A stretch of 7,404 nucleotides of DNA from CAZKTF01 sp964555565 (GCA_964555565.1 CAZKTF010000182.1:1-7404); one strand, 5' to 3'. Counted from the first letter of the stretch, positions 1-6,184 are shown. Numbers and translations: made by a program. Notes: generated from the sequence alone by a model not told the origin.

Positions 1-2
1 AG

Positions 3-1199
3 TTCGTCCTCTTCGTCCTGACGCTGCTCGGGGTGGCGCTGTTCCACCACCACACCCTCCCGGTGGCGGCGTGCGGGCTCGCCTCGGTCCTCGCCTACAA
101 GCTCCTGTTCGTCGGGAACTTCCACCTGGGCGAGCATCTCTTCGGCCACGGGCCGGGGGGCCACCTCTACGAGTACCTCTTCGGGGGAGGCGAGGGGCGG
201 GGCGAGTGGCGCACGATCGTCAACCTGCTGGGCCTGCTCCTCGGTTTCGGCCTCCTCGCGAAGTACTTCGAGGAGTCGGGAGTCCCGAAGTGGATCCCCC
301 GGATCCTCCCGAACCGGGGCGCGTGGGGCGGCTTCGTGCTCCTGGTCTACGTCTGGTTCCTCTCCTCGTTCCTCGACAACATCGCCGCCGCGATGATCGG
401 GGGGGTCATCGCCCGGTCGGTCTTCCGCGGGAACCTGACGGTCGGGTACGTGGCCGCCATCGTCGCGGCCAGCAACGCGGGCGGGGCCTGGAGCGTGCTG
501 GGCGACACGACGACGACCATGATGTGGATCGACGGCGTCCCCGCGCTGAACGTCGCCCACGGGATCGTGGCGAGCACGGTGGCCATCGTCATCGTCGGGC
601 TCTTCGCCGGCCCCCAGCAGCAGAAGCACTCGCCCATGGTCTCCCCGGACCGGAGCCAGAAGGTCGCCATCGACAAGGCGTCGCTGTTCATCGTGGCCCT
701 CATCCTCGCCGGCGCCATCGCCGCCAACTTCGCGCTCAACTTCCCCGGCGTGGGGGTCTGGGCGGCCATCCTCCTCGCGGCCTTCCTGCGCAGGCCCGCC
801 TGGGGCGAGATGCCCGGGGCGTTCAAGGGCGCCTGCTTCCTCCTCTCCCTCGTCCTCTGCGCATCGATGATGCCCGTGAAGGCGCTCCCCGGGGCGTCCT
901 GGCAGACGGCCTTCGGGCTCGGGTTCGTCTCGGCGGTCTTCGACAACATCCCCCTCACCGCGCTCGCCCTGAAGCAGGGCGGCTTCGACTGGGGGATGCT
1001 CGCCTTCACCGTGGGGTTCGGCGGCTCGATGATCTGGTTCGGCTCCTCCGCCGGCGTGGCCATCTCCAAGGACTTCCCCGAGGCGCGCAACACCGGGAAG
1101 TACGTCAAGCAGGGGTGGTTCGTCGCGGTGGCTTACGTCGTCGCGTTCTTCGCGCAGTATCTCCTCGTCCCCTGGGCGGTCCCCCCGGGCCACAAGTAG
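3..1199 (+). CDS. Ion-transporter superfamily permease (NhaD / citrate-permease like), 5' end missing
   Basis: The frame is open from the window edge to the stop at 1197-1199, so 398 residues of C-terminal and central protein are visible and the true start lies upstream. The GTG at 33 is an internal Val rather than a convincing start, because hydrophobic residues precede it. The protein is polytopic, with roughly 9-11 hydrophobic segments. It shows two pseudo-repeats, each carrying an Asp-Asn motif: SSFLDNIAAA (D125-N126 from the first visible codon) and SAVFDNIPLTA (D314-N315). A GDTTTTMMW segment (around residues 167-175) follows the first, and GFGGSMIWFGSSAGVA follows the second. Such paired DN hairpins in an inverted-topology fold are typical of the IT superfamily, which includes NhaD sodium/proton antiporters, CitM-type carboxylate permeases and ArsB-like pumps. 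The GDTTT segment and the 'DN(I/V)PL' segment resemble NhaD most. The substrate cannot be assigned from sequence alone. The gene ends 55 nt before queC and is probably a separate transcription unit. Confidence 0.8.
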   Translation, partial: FVLFVLTLLGVALFHHHTLPVAACGLASVLAYKLLFVGNFHLGEHLFGHGPGGHLYEYLFGGGEGRGEWRTIVNLLGLLLGFGLLAKYFEESGVPKWIPRILPNRGAWGGFVLLVYVWFLSSFLDNIAAAMIGGVIARSVFRGNLTVGYVAAIVAASNAGGAWSVLGDTTTTMMWIDGVPALNVAHGIVASTVAIVIVGLFAGPQQQKHSPMVSPDRSQKVAIDKASLFIVALILAGAIAANFALNFPGVGVWAAILLAAFLRRPAWGEMPGAFKGACFLLSLVLCASMMPVKALPGASWQTAFGLGFVSAVFDNIPLTALALKQGGFDWGMLAFTVGFGGSMIWFGSSAGVAISKDFPEARNTGKYVKQGWFVAVAYVVAFFAQYLLVPWAVPPGHK

Positions 1200-1242
1200 G
1201 GGTCGGCGGGAGGGGGATGCGGCGCGCGGCGCGGCCGTTGGG

Positions 1243-1248
1243 TAGGAT
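1243..1248 (+). promoter_or_regulatory. Candidate -10 hexamer of a leaderless queC start
   Basis: TAGGAT preceded by G ends 6 nt before the ATG of queC, which would place transcription start on or next to the start codon. The spacing matches the TANNNT -10 element described for leaderless genes in Actinobacteria and Deinococcus. No clear -35 is visible. The internal AGGA, 7 nt from the ATG, could instead act as a Shine-Dalgarno sequence, so this copy alone does not decide between the two readings. Confidence 0.45.
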
Positions 1249-1254
1249 GCGGCG

Positions 1255-1944
1255 ATGCCCCCGCTCGCGGTGGTGCTCCTCTCCGGCGGGATCGACTCCG
1301 CCGTGGCCGCGGCCTGCGCCTGGGCGGACCGGTACGAGGTCCACGCCCTCACCGTGGACTACGGGCAGCGCCACGCCGCGGAGGTGGGCGCGGCCCGGGC
1401 CCTGGCGGCCTCCCTGCACCTGGCGAGCCACCGGGTGGTGGCGGTGGACCTCGCCTCCTTCGGCGGGTCGGTGCTCACCAACCCCGCGGCCCCGGTCCCG
1501 AAGGACCGCTCCCCCGAGGAGATGGCGGCCGTCATCCCCCCGACCTACGTCCCCGCCAGGAACACGGTCCTCCTCGCGCTGGGGCTCTCGCTCGCGGAGT
1601 CCATCGGGTCCCAGGACCTCTACCTGGGCGTGAACGAGGTGGACTACTCGGGGTACCCGGACTGCCGGCCCGAGTTCCTCCGCGCCTTCGAGCAGGTGGC
1701 CGCCGTGGGCACGCGGGCGGGGATCGAGGGGGACGTCTTCCGCGTCCACGCCCCCCTCATCCGCCTCACCAAGGCCGAGATCATCGTGCGCGGCGTGGAG
1801 CTCGGGGTCGATCTCGCCCTGACGCACTCCTGCTACGACCCGGACCGCGAGGGGCGCGCGTGCGGGCGCTGCGACTCCTGCATCCTCCGGAAGAAGGGCT
1901 TCGCGGAGGCGGCCATCCCGGACCCCACCGTCTACGTCCCGTGA
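1255..1944 (+). CDS. queC: 7-cyano-7-deazaguanine (preQ0) synthase QueC
   Basis: QueC converts 7-carboxy-7-deazaguanine, ammonia and ATP into preQ0 in the cytoplasm, the step after QueE in queuosine synthesis. The 229 residues are a normal full length. The ATP-pyrophosphatase P-loop is SGGIDS at residues 10-15. The family segments TVDYGQRH (33-40), YVPARN (98-103) and GVNEVDYSGYPDCRPEF (125-141) are present. The C-terminal zinc site has all four cysteines: C193 (in HSCY), C203, C206 and C209 (CGRCDSC). All core motifs are intact, so the enzyme should be active. The ATG at 1255 begins MPPLAVVLLSGG, placing the P-loop at the usual distance from the N-terminus. The gene overlaps queE by GTGA, indicating co-translation. 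preQ0 normally feeds tRNA queuosine; no DNA-deazaguanine (dpd) genes are visible. Confidence 0.96.
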   Translation: MPPLAVVLLSGGIDSAVAAACAWADRYEVHALTVDYGQRHAAEVGAARALAASLHLASHRVVAVDLASFGGSVLTNPAAPVPKDRSPEEMAAVIPPTYVPARNTVLLALGLSLAESIGSQDLYLGVNEVDYSGYPDCRPEFLRAFEQVAAVGTRAGIEGDVFRVHAPLIRLTKAEIIVRGVELGVDLALTHSCYDPDREGRACGRCDSCILRKKGFAEAAIPDPTVYVP

Positions 1945-2621
1945 CGGGCGGGGCCCGGGGGTTCCGCGGGGGGGGACCCGCGGACTCGATCCTCCTCGCG
2001 GAGACCTACCTCTCGGTGCAGGGGGAGTCCTCCTTCGCGGGGCTCCCCTGCTGGTTCGTGCGGACGGCGCGGTGCAACCTCCGCTGCCGCTGGTGCGATT
2101 CCGCCTTCACCTTCACGGGCGGGGTCCGCCGGCCTGTGGGCGAGGTCGTGGACGAGGCGCTGGCGTCGGGGGCCCCGCTCGTGGAGGTCACGGGCGGGGA
2201 GCCGCTCCTCCAGCGGGCGTCCCTGGAGGTGATGCGGCGCCTCTGCGACGCCGGGCGCACGGTCCTCCTCGAGACGGGTGGGTCCCTCGACGTCTCGGGG
2301 GTGGACCCGCGCGTCCACCGGGTCGTGGACCTCAAGTGCCCCGGGAGCGGCGAGGAGGACCGGAACCTCTGGTCGAACCTCGACCGCCTGACCTCCCGCG
2401 ACGAGGTGAAGCTCGTCCTCGCGGACCGGGCCGACTACGAGTGGGCGCGCGCCGTCGTCCGGGAGCGGCTCGCGGGGCGCCCCCCCGCGGTCCTCCTCTC
2501 CCCGGCCTGGGGGAGGCTCGAACCGGCGGACCTCGCGGCGTGGATGCTCGAGGACCGCCTCCCGGCGCGGCTCAACCTCCAGCAGCACAAGGTGATCTGG
2601 GGGGAGCGGCGGGGGGTGTAG
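1941..2621 (+). CDS. queE: 7-carboxy-7-deazaguanine synthase QueE (radical SAM)
   Basis: QueE is a radical SAM enzyme that rearranges 6-carboxy-tetrahydropterin to 7-carboxy-7-deazaguanine, the substrate of QueC. The sequence has the family opening ILLAETYLSVQGES (17-30), the iron-sulfur ligands C45, C49 and C52 in a CxxxCxxC arrangement (CNLRCRWC), the TGGEP motif (84-88), DLKCPGSG (130-137) and the typical C-terminus LNLQQHKVIW (211-220). The GTG at 1941 is chosen as start because it overlaps the queC stop as GTGA, and no other plausible start lies between it and the conserved region. This gives 226 residues and a slightly long Gly-rich N-terminus of about 16 residues before homology begins. 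The frame is open further upstream inside queC, but that extension is out-of-frame queC sequence. No Shine-Dalgarno sequence is apparent, so translation probably depends on coupling to queC. Confidence 0.95.
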   Translation: MTGGARGFRGGGPADSILLAETYLSVQGESSFAGLPCWFVRTARCNLRCRWCDSAFTFTGGVRRPVGEVVDEALASGAPLVEVTGGEPLLQRASLEVMRRLCDAGRTVLLETGGSLDVSGVDPRVHRVVDLKCPGSGEEDRNLWSNLDRLTSRDEVKLVLADRADYEWARAVVRERLAGRPPAVLLSPAWGRLEPADLAAWMLEDRLPARLNLQQHKVIWGERRGV

Positions 2622-2624
2622 GCT
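2619..2624 (+). promoter_or_regulatory. Candidate -10 hexamer overlapping the queE stop codon
   Basis: TAGGCT preceded by G lies 6 nt before the GTG start of the phosphatase gene. Its first three bases are the queE stop codon. The geometry equals that of the other + strand genes and would allow a leaderless internal transcript. Since queE and the phosphatase gene are only 9 nt apart, simple operon read-through, with AGG as a weak ribosome site, is an equally good explanation. Confidence 0.35.
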
Positions 2625-2630
2625 CCTTTC

Positions 2631-3290
2631 GTGCCCGCGCCCGTCCGCCCCCGCGCCCTCCTCTTCGACCTCGACGGCACGCTGGCCGACACGCTGCCGG
2701 ACCTGGCCGACGCGGTGAACCAGACCCGCGCGCGCCTGGGCTGGCCCCCCATGCCCGAGGCCGCGGTGCGCGTCCACGTCGGGAGCGGCGTCCGGAGGCT
2801 CCTCAAGGGCTGCACCGGGCTCGACGACGACACGATCGAGTCGCTCGTCCCGCGGTGGCGGGAGTACTACCTGGCCCACGCCGTCGATCGGACGAGGCTC
2901 CTCCCCGGCGCCGCGGAGACGCTGGACGCCTGCCGTGCGCTCGGGATCGCCTGCGCGGTCGTGACGAACAAGCCGCTCGCCCACACGGAGCGGATCCTCG
3001 ATGGGCTCGGCGTGCGGGAACGGTTCGGCGCGGTGCTCGGCGGGGACTCGCTCCCGACCATGAAGCCGGACCCCGGGATGGTGCTCGCGGCGCTGCGCCT
3101 CCTCGGGGGAGTCCCCCCCGCCCACGCGTGGCTCGTGGGGGACGGCCCCCAGGACGTCGCCGCGGCGAAGGCCGCCGGCGCGGTCGCGGTCCTCCTCCCC
3201 GGCTACGGGGACCTCGAGGCCGCCCGGGCGCTACGGCCCGACCGCGAGATCCCCGGCCTCCTCGCGCTGCCCGCGCTTCTCGCCGGGTGA
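2631..3290 (+). CDS. gph: HAD-superfamily phosphatase, phosphoglycolate phosphatase (Gph) type
   Basis: This is a cytoplasmic phosphomonoesterase of the haloacid dehalogenase superfamily. All four HAD motifs are present in 219 residues: motif I DLDGTLADT (13-21, nucleophile D13 and acid/base D15), motif II T112 in VVTNKP, motif III K145 in MKPDP, and motif IV GDGPQD (170-175, metal-binding D171 and D175). The helical cap between residues of about 20 and 90 and the DTLPDLADAVN segment fit the Gph/PGMB-like cap class. Phosphoglycolate, pyrophosphate or sugar phosphates are possible substrates; motifs alone do not separate them, so the symbol is provisional. GTG at 2631 is the start because the frame begins 9 nt after queE and places motif I at residue 13. 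Co-transcription with queCE is likely, but no step of queuosine synthesis is known to need this enzyme. Confidence 0.85.
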   Translation: MPAPVRPRALLFDLDGTLADTLPDLADAVNQTRARLGWPPMPEAAVRVHVGSGVRRLLKGCTGLDDDTIESLVPRWREYYLAHAVDRTRLLPGAAETLDACRALGIACAVVTNKPLAHTERILDGLGVRERFGAVLGGDSLPTMKPDPGMVLAALRLLGGVPPAHAWLVGDGPQDVAAAKAAGAVAVLLPGYGDLEAARALRPDREIPGLLALPALLAG

Positions 3291-3324
3291 ACGACGGGAC
3301 CACGAAGACACGACACGGAAAGAC

Positions 3325-3351
3325 CACCACGGAAACACGGAGACACGGAGG
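3325..3351 (+). repeat. Left arm of the inverted repeat
   Basis: 27 nt beginning CACCACGGAA, pairing with 3474-3500 at 26 of 27 positions. Together they could form a very stable stem with a loop of about 122 nt. Confidence 0.85.
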
Positions 3352-3404
3352 ACGCACGGAGGCGGCGGGAGGATATGGAAAGGCCGAGACGTTCCCCTAC
3401 GCTG

Positions 3405-3442
3405 TTCCCCGTTGCCCTTCCCCGTTGCCCTTCCACTTTGCC
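3405..3442 (+). repeat. 13-bp tandem repeat, two perfect copies and one decayed
   Basis: TTCCCCGTTGCCC occurs at 3405-3417 and again, identically, at 3418-3430. A decayed third copy, TTCCACTTTGCC, follows at 3431-3442, and GTTCCTCCCCGTCCC continues the pattern loosely. The repeat lies in the loop of the inverted-repeat element and is probably part of it. Confidence 0.8.
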
Positions 3443-3473
3443 GTTCCTCCCCGTCCCGGTCGTTCTCCGTGGA

Positions 3474-3500
3474 CCTCCGTGTCTCCGTGTCTCCGTGGTG
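3474..3500 (-). repeat. Right arm of the inverted repeat
   Basis: 27 nt whose reverse complement matches 3325-3351 except at one base. It ends 43 nt before the candidate -10 of the reductase gene, so the element supplies the upstream promoter region of that gene. Confidence 0.85.
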
Positions 3501-3543
3501 ATTCTCTCCTTTCTCGGTGGTGATCCCCGCTCTCGCCGCACGG

Positions 3544-3549
3544 TACGAT
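3544..3549 (+). promoter_or_regulatory. Candidate -10 hexamer of a leaderless reductase start
   Basis: TACGAT preceded by G, 6 nt before the ATG at 3556. The 6 nt between are GGGCGT and no AGG-type Shine-Dalgarno is present at a useful distance. This makes it one of the two copies that favour the leaderless reading over the ribosome-site reading. Confidence 0.5.
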
Positions 3550-3555
3550 GGGCGT

Positions 3556-4515
3556 ATGTTCTCCCGCCGGGCGTTCCTGCGGCTGTCGGCGGCGGCCGCG
3601 GGCGCGGTCGTCGTCGCGGGGAGGCGCGCGGTCGCGCTCGACTCGGGCGGGGACCGGAAGAAGGCGCTCGAGAGGCCGCTCCCCCGCCGCGACCTCGGAA
3701 AGACCGGCGAGAAGGTGGGCCTCCTGGGGCTGGGGTGCTTCTACCTCGGGAGCGTCCGGGACGAGCGGCAGGCGGTCGCCGTGATCCGGCGGGCCTTCGA
3801 CCTCGGCGTGAACTGGTTCGACACCGCCCCCTCCTACAACGACGGCGAGTCGGAGCGGCGCGTCGGGAAGGCCCTGAAGGACGTGCGCGACCGCGCGCTC
3901 ATCGCCACGAAGAGCACCGAGCGCGCGGGCAAGGCCGCGGCCGCGGAGCTGGAGGCGAGCCTGAAGCGGCTCCAGACCGACCGCGTGGACCTGTTCCAGT
4001 TCCACGCGCTCCGCACCGCGGAGGACGTGGCGCGGATCTTCGCCGAGGACGGGGCCTTCCCCGCCCTGGAGGCCGCGAGGAAGGCCGGCAAGGTCCGCCA
4101 CCTCGGGTTCACGGGGCACTACGACCCCGCGCTCATGGCCGCGGTGGCCCGGGAGCGGCCGCTCGAGACGGTCCTCCTCCCCCTCAACTGCGTGGACCGC
4201 CACGACCGCTCCTTCGAGGAGGGGACGCTCCCCGCGGCGACCTCCCGCGGGCTCGGCGTGGTGGCGATGAAGGTGTTCGCCTCGGGGAAGCTCGTGGCGG
4301 ACGCGGCCCTCTCCCCCGCCCCCGAGGAGTGCCTCCGCTACGTCCTCTCGCTCCCCGTGTCCACGGCCATCGTGGGCTGCTCGACGCTCGAGGAGCTGGA
4401 GGGGGACCTCGCCTGCGCCAAGACCTTCGAGCCCATGAAGGAGGAGGAGAAGAAGGCCCTCCTCAAGCGCACCGTCCCCGTCGCCGCGCGGAAGATCGAG
4501 TGGTACAAGGGTTAG
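3556..4515 (+). CDS. Tat-exported aldo/keto reductase
   Basis: This is an NAD(P)H-dependent oxidoreductase with the aldo/keto reductase TIM barrel, 319 residues. The catalytic tetrad is complete: D89 and Y94 in WFDTAPSYN, K119 in IATKS, H150 in FQFHALR. The barrel opening PLPRRDLGKTGEKVGLLGLG and the later TAIVGCSTLEEL (270-281, cofactor-binding loop region) fit the YajO/YdhF-like classes. The N-terminus MFSRRAFLRLSAAAAGAVVV is a textbook twin-arginine signal (SRRxFLR plus a hydrophobic stretch, then about 20 residues of linker), so the folded enzyme with cofactor is probably exported. Start: the frame is open from 3517, but the ATG at 3556 gives a proper Tat signal and sits 6 nt after TACGAT. 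The substrate is unknown. No redox partner gene is adjacent; the gene converges on the ThyX-like gene with 16 nt between stops. Confidence 0.9.
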   Translation: MFSRRAFLRLSAAAAGAVVVAGRRAVALDSGGDRKKALERPLPRRDLGKTGEKVGLLGLGCFYLGSVRDERQAVAVIRRAFDLGVNWFDTAPSYNDGESERRVGKALKDVRDRALIATKSTERAGKAAAAELEASLKRLQTDRVDLFQFHALRTAEDVARIFAEDGAFPALEAARKAGKVRHLGFTGHYDPALMAAVARERPLETVLLPLNCVDRHDRSFEEGTLPAATSRGLGVVAMKVFASGKLVADAALSPAPEECLRYVLSLPVSTAIVGCSTLEELEGDLACAKTFEPMKEEEKKALLKRTVPVAARKIEWYKG

Positions 4516-4531
4516 CGGACGCCCGCCCGGG

Positions 4532-6148
4532 TCAGACGGCCCGCACTTGCTCGGCCAGCGTCATCCGCCACACGGGGACCCCGCAGTAGCGGTCCCCCTC
4601 GGGGCAGAAGGGCTTGCTGCCGGCGCGGACGCGGAGGGTGCAGGGGGCGCGGAGCCAGCGGCCGATGCGGGGCTCGACGGCCTCGATCTGCTCGGCCTCG
4701 TCGCGCGAGGCGCGCCAGATCTCCTCCTGGGCGTTCCAGCAGAGGCGGGACTTGAGCTTGTGGTGGAGGTTGAGGAGGTCGGCGGACTCGGTGAAGCGGA
4801 CCGCGACGGCGTTGGGGAGGAGGTAGGCGCACCACTCCGCGGCCACGCCGAGGGCGCGGAGCCTCCGGATCCCGTCCCAGGCGCGCTCCATGGAGGCGCG
4901 GAACAGTCCCAGCGCCTCCGCGTCCGCCGCCACCGCGCCGGGGACGACGAAGTCGGGCTCCTCCCCGAGGTAGGCGTACAGCAGCGGGCGGCTGGCGGGG
5001 GTCATCCGGTGGCGCTGGTCCTGGCTGTCGGCGGTGTGGGAGAGGCGCTTGCGGAAGGTGTAGGAGGCGTGGAAGAGGCAGCGGGAGAGCTTGTCCAGGG
5101 AGTTGAGGTTCAGGCTCTCGCCCAGGAGCGGGTTCCGGAGCGGGTCGAGGGCGAGGTCGAGGGCCGCGTCGTCGGCGAGCGCCGCCCGGGGGAGGCCGAG
5201 CACCTCCCGCACCGCCGCCGCCACGGTCTCCTCGTTCCGCTCCTTGCGGTCCACCAGCAGCGAGGTCCGCCCGCCCAGCGCCGCGTCGAACTCCTCGACG
5301 AAGGCGCGCTGCACGGGGGCCGCGGGGGGGCCGCCGGCCTCCGCGTAGAACCGCGCCTCGGGGGTCTCCGCGAGCGGGATCGGGTCCTCGAGGATCGCCC
5401 GGTAGAGCGGGTCCGCGGCGAGCATCGCCTCGACCATCAGCCCCACGACGAGCCGGGTCTCGGCCGGGGCGTCGTGCTGCTCGCAGATCCTCCAGTAGCG
5501 CATGAGCGTGAGCCCGCTCACCGTGTGGTAGAGGTACGCGAAGGTCGCCACGGGGAGGACGTAGCGCGCCGCCTCCTGGGCCTTCTTCTGGACGTCCTTC
5601 GTCTCGCGGGTCGATCCGGCGCGGCGCGGGAAGCGCCGGCGCATCTCGGCCGCGACCGGGCGCTCGAGGACCCCGATGAGCCGGCGGTAGTCGGCCATGA
5701 GCCCCGACGCGGTCTCCTCGTAGACCCGGCGCGCCTCGCCCGCGAGCGCGGGGACCGCGAAGGTCCCCTCCTTCACCTCGACGTAGCGCTGGGAGACCTG
5801 CTCGGAGTTGTAGAAGGGGTGGGCGTGGAGGAAGGACCAGAGGAACTGCCGCGAGACGTTGGAGAGGGCGAACTGGAAGTGGGCGTGCTGGAGCGTCGTG
5901 TGGTGGCCCGCCTGGTAGATCGAGCGGGCCAGGGCGTCGCGGTTCTCGGCCCGCTTCGCGCGCCGGGCGGGGGTCTTCTCCTGGTCCCCCCCCACCTCCT
6001 CGGGCGTGATGATCCCGCGGGAGGAGTAGCAGGTGCGGGCGGTGGCGACCGCGTTCTCGAAGGGCCGCGCGAAGGCGTTCACGAGGCGGACCTCGGGCGG
6101 GCTCGAGAGGAACACCCCGTCCTCGACCGTCCGACCCGGCATCACCAT
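4532..6148 (-). CDS. Double-domain ThyX-like protein (flavin-dependent thymidylate synthase homologue)
   Basis: 538 residues, about twice the usual ThyX length. Residues 19-250 follow the ThyX plan: PEVRLVNAF, ARTCYSS (37-43), GHHTTLQHAHFQF (81-93), NVSR (97-100), NSEQVSQRYVEV (114-125), then AARYVLPVATFAYLYHTVSG and a helix with RYWRICEQ. Residues 345-490 repeat the plan: NLNSLDKLSRCLFHASYTF, a basic stretch RKR (366-368) to DQRHR (377-381), then AYLLPNAVAVRFTESADLL and a helix with LCWNAQEEIWRAS. ThyX makes dTMP from dUMP with FAD, methylene-THF and NADPH. In copy 1 the RHR of the family signature aligns to A109-H110-P111, so activity is uncertain. The tail has C503, C515 and C522. ATG 6148 and the in-frame ATG 6142 are both possible starts; the AGGGA at 6156-6152 is better spaced for 6142. 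The gene is divergent from the nucleotidyltransferase gene. Confidence 0.82.
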   Translation of the reverse strand: MVMPGRTVEDGVFLSSPPEVRLVNAFARPFENAVATARTCYSSRGIITPEEVGGDQEKTPARRAKRAENRDALARSIYQAGHHTTLQHAHFQFALSNVSRQFLWSFLHAHPFYNSEQVSQRYVEVKEGTFAVPALAGEARRVYEETASGLMADYRRLIGVLERPVAAEMRRRFPRRAGSTRETKDVQKKAQEAARYVLPVATFAYLYHTVSGLTLMRYWRICEQHDAPAETRLVVGLMVEAMLAADPLYRAILEDPIPLAETPEARFYAEAGGPPAAPVQRAFVEEFDAALGGRTSLLVDRKERNEETVAAAVREVLGLPRAALADDAALDLALDPLRNPLLGESLNLNSLDKLSRCLFHASYTFRKRLSHTADSQDQRHRMTPASRPLLYAYLGEEPDFVVPGAVAADAEALGLFRASMERAWDGIRRLRALGVAAEWCAYLLPNAVAVRFTESADLLNLHHKLKSRLCWNAQEEIWRASRDEAEQIEAVEPRIGRWLRAPCTLRVRAGSKPFCPEGDRYCGVPVWRMTLAEQVRAV

Positions 6149-6151
6149 GAG

Positions 6152-6163
6152 TCCCTGCCCCCC
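6152..6163 (-). promoter_or_regulatory. Ribosome binding site of the ThyX-like gene
   Basis: Read on the - strand, GGGGGG (6163-6158) and AGGGA (6156-6152) precede the start. AGGGA is 3 nt from ATG 6148 but 9 nt from the in-frame ATG at 6142, so it favours the shorter start. GGGGGG is 9 nt from ATG 6148. Unlike five of the + strand genes, no TANNNT hexamer sits 6-7 nt before either ATG, implying a conventional leadered mRNA here. Confidence 0.45.
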
Positions 6164-6178
6164 GGCGCGTGCCCGGCA

Positions 6179-6184
6179 AGCCTA
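6179..6184 (-). promoter_or_regulatory. Candidate -10 hexamer for the ThyX-like gene
   Basis: On the - strand TAGGCT (6184 to 6179) lies 30 nt upstream of ATG 6148, which would give a short leader containing the Shine-Dalgarno stretch. No convincing -35 is seen. The hexamer overlaps one arm of the palindrome at 6181-6202. Confidence 0.25.

Larger units (their letters stand above)
3299..3524 (+). repeat. Inverted-repeat intergenic element ('CACGGAGACACGGAG' type)
   Basis: Between the phosphatase stop and the reductase promoter lies a structured, lower-GC element. Two 27-nt arms, 3325-3351 and 3474-3500, are reverse complements with one mismatch (position 3334). Weaker complementarity extends outward (ACCACGAAGA near 3299 against TTCTCGGTGGT near 3511-3521) and a little inward (CACGGA). 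Each arm is itself a tandem of ACACGGAG-like units. Translated in the wrong frames it gives the TTETRRHGG and SVSPCLRG strings that I recognise as frequent artefact peptides in environmental bacterial annotations, which suggests a widespread dispersed repeat. There is no transposase; it would be a non-autonomous (MITE- or REP-like) element. The strand is arbitrary because the element is near-palindromic. Confidence 0.8.

Noticed and set aside
3299..3524. CRISPR array suggested by repeated ACACGGAG units
   Set aside because: Units are 7-9 nt, irregular and inverted rather than regularly spaced direct repeats with unique spacers, and no cas gene is near.
4516..4531. Bidirectional terminator between the convergent genes
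   Set aside because: Only 16 nt separate the stops. A CCCGGG palindrome is present, but no stem of useful length and no T tract on either strand.
3375..4589. 404-codon + strand frame overlapping the reductase gene
   Set aside because: Arg/Gly/Pro-rich low-complexity translation typical of a shifted frame in high-GC DNA. The reductase frame has the full catalytic tetrad and a Tat signal.
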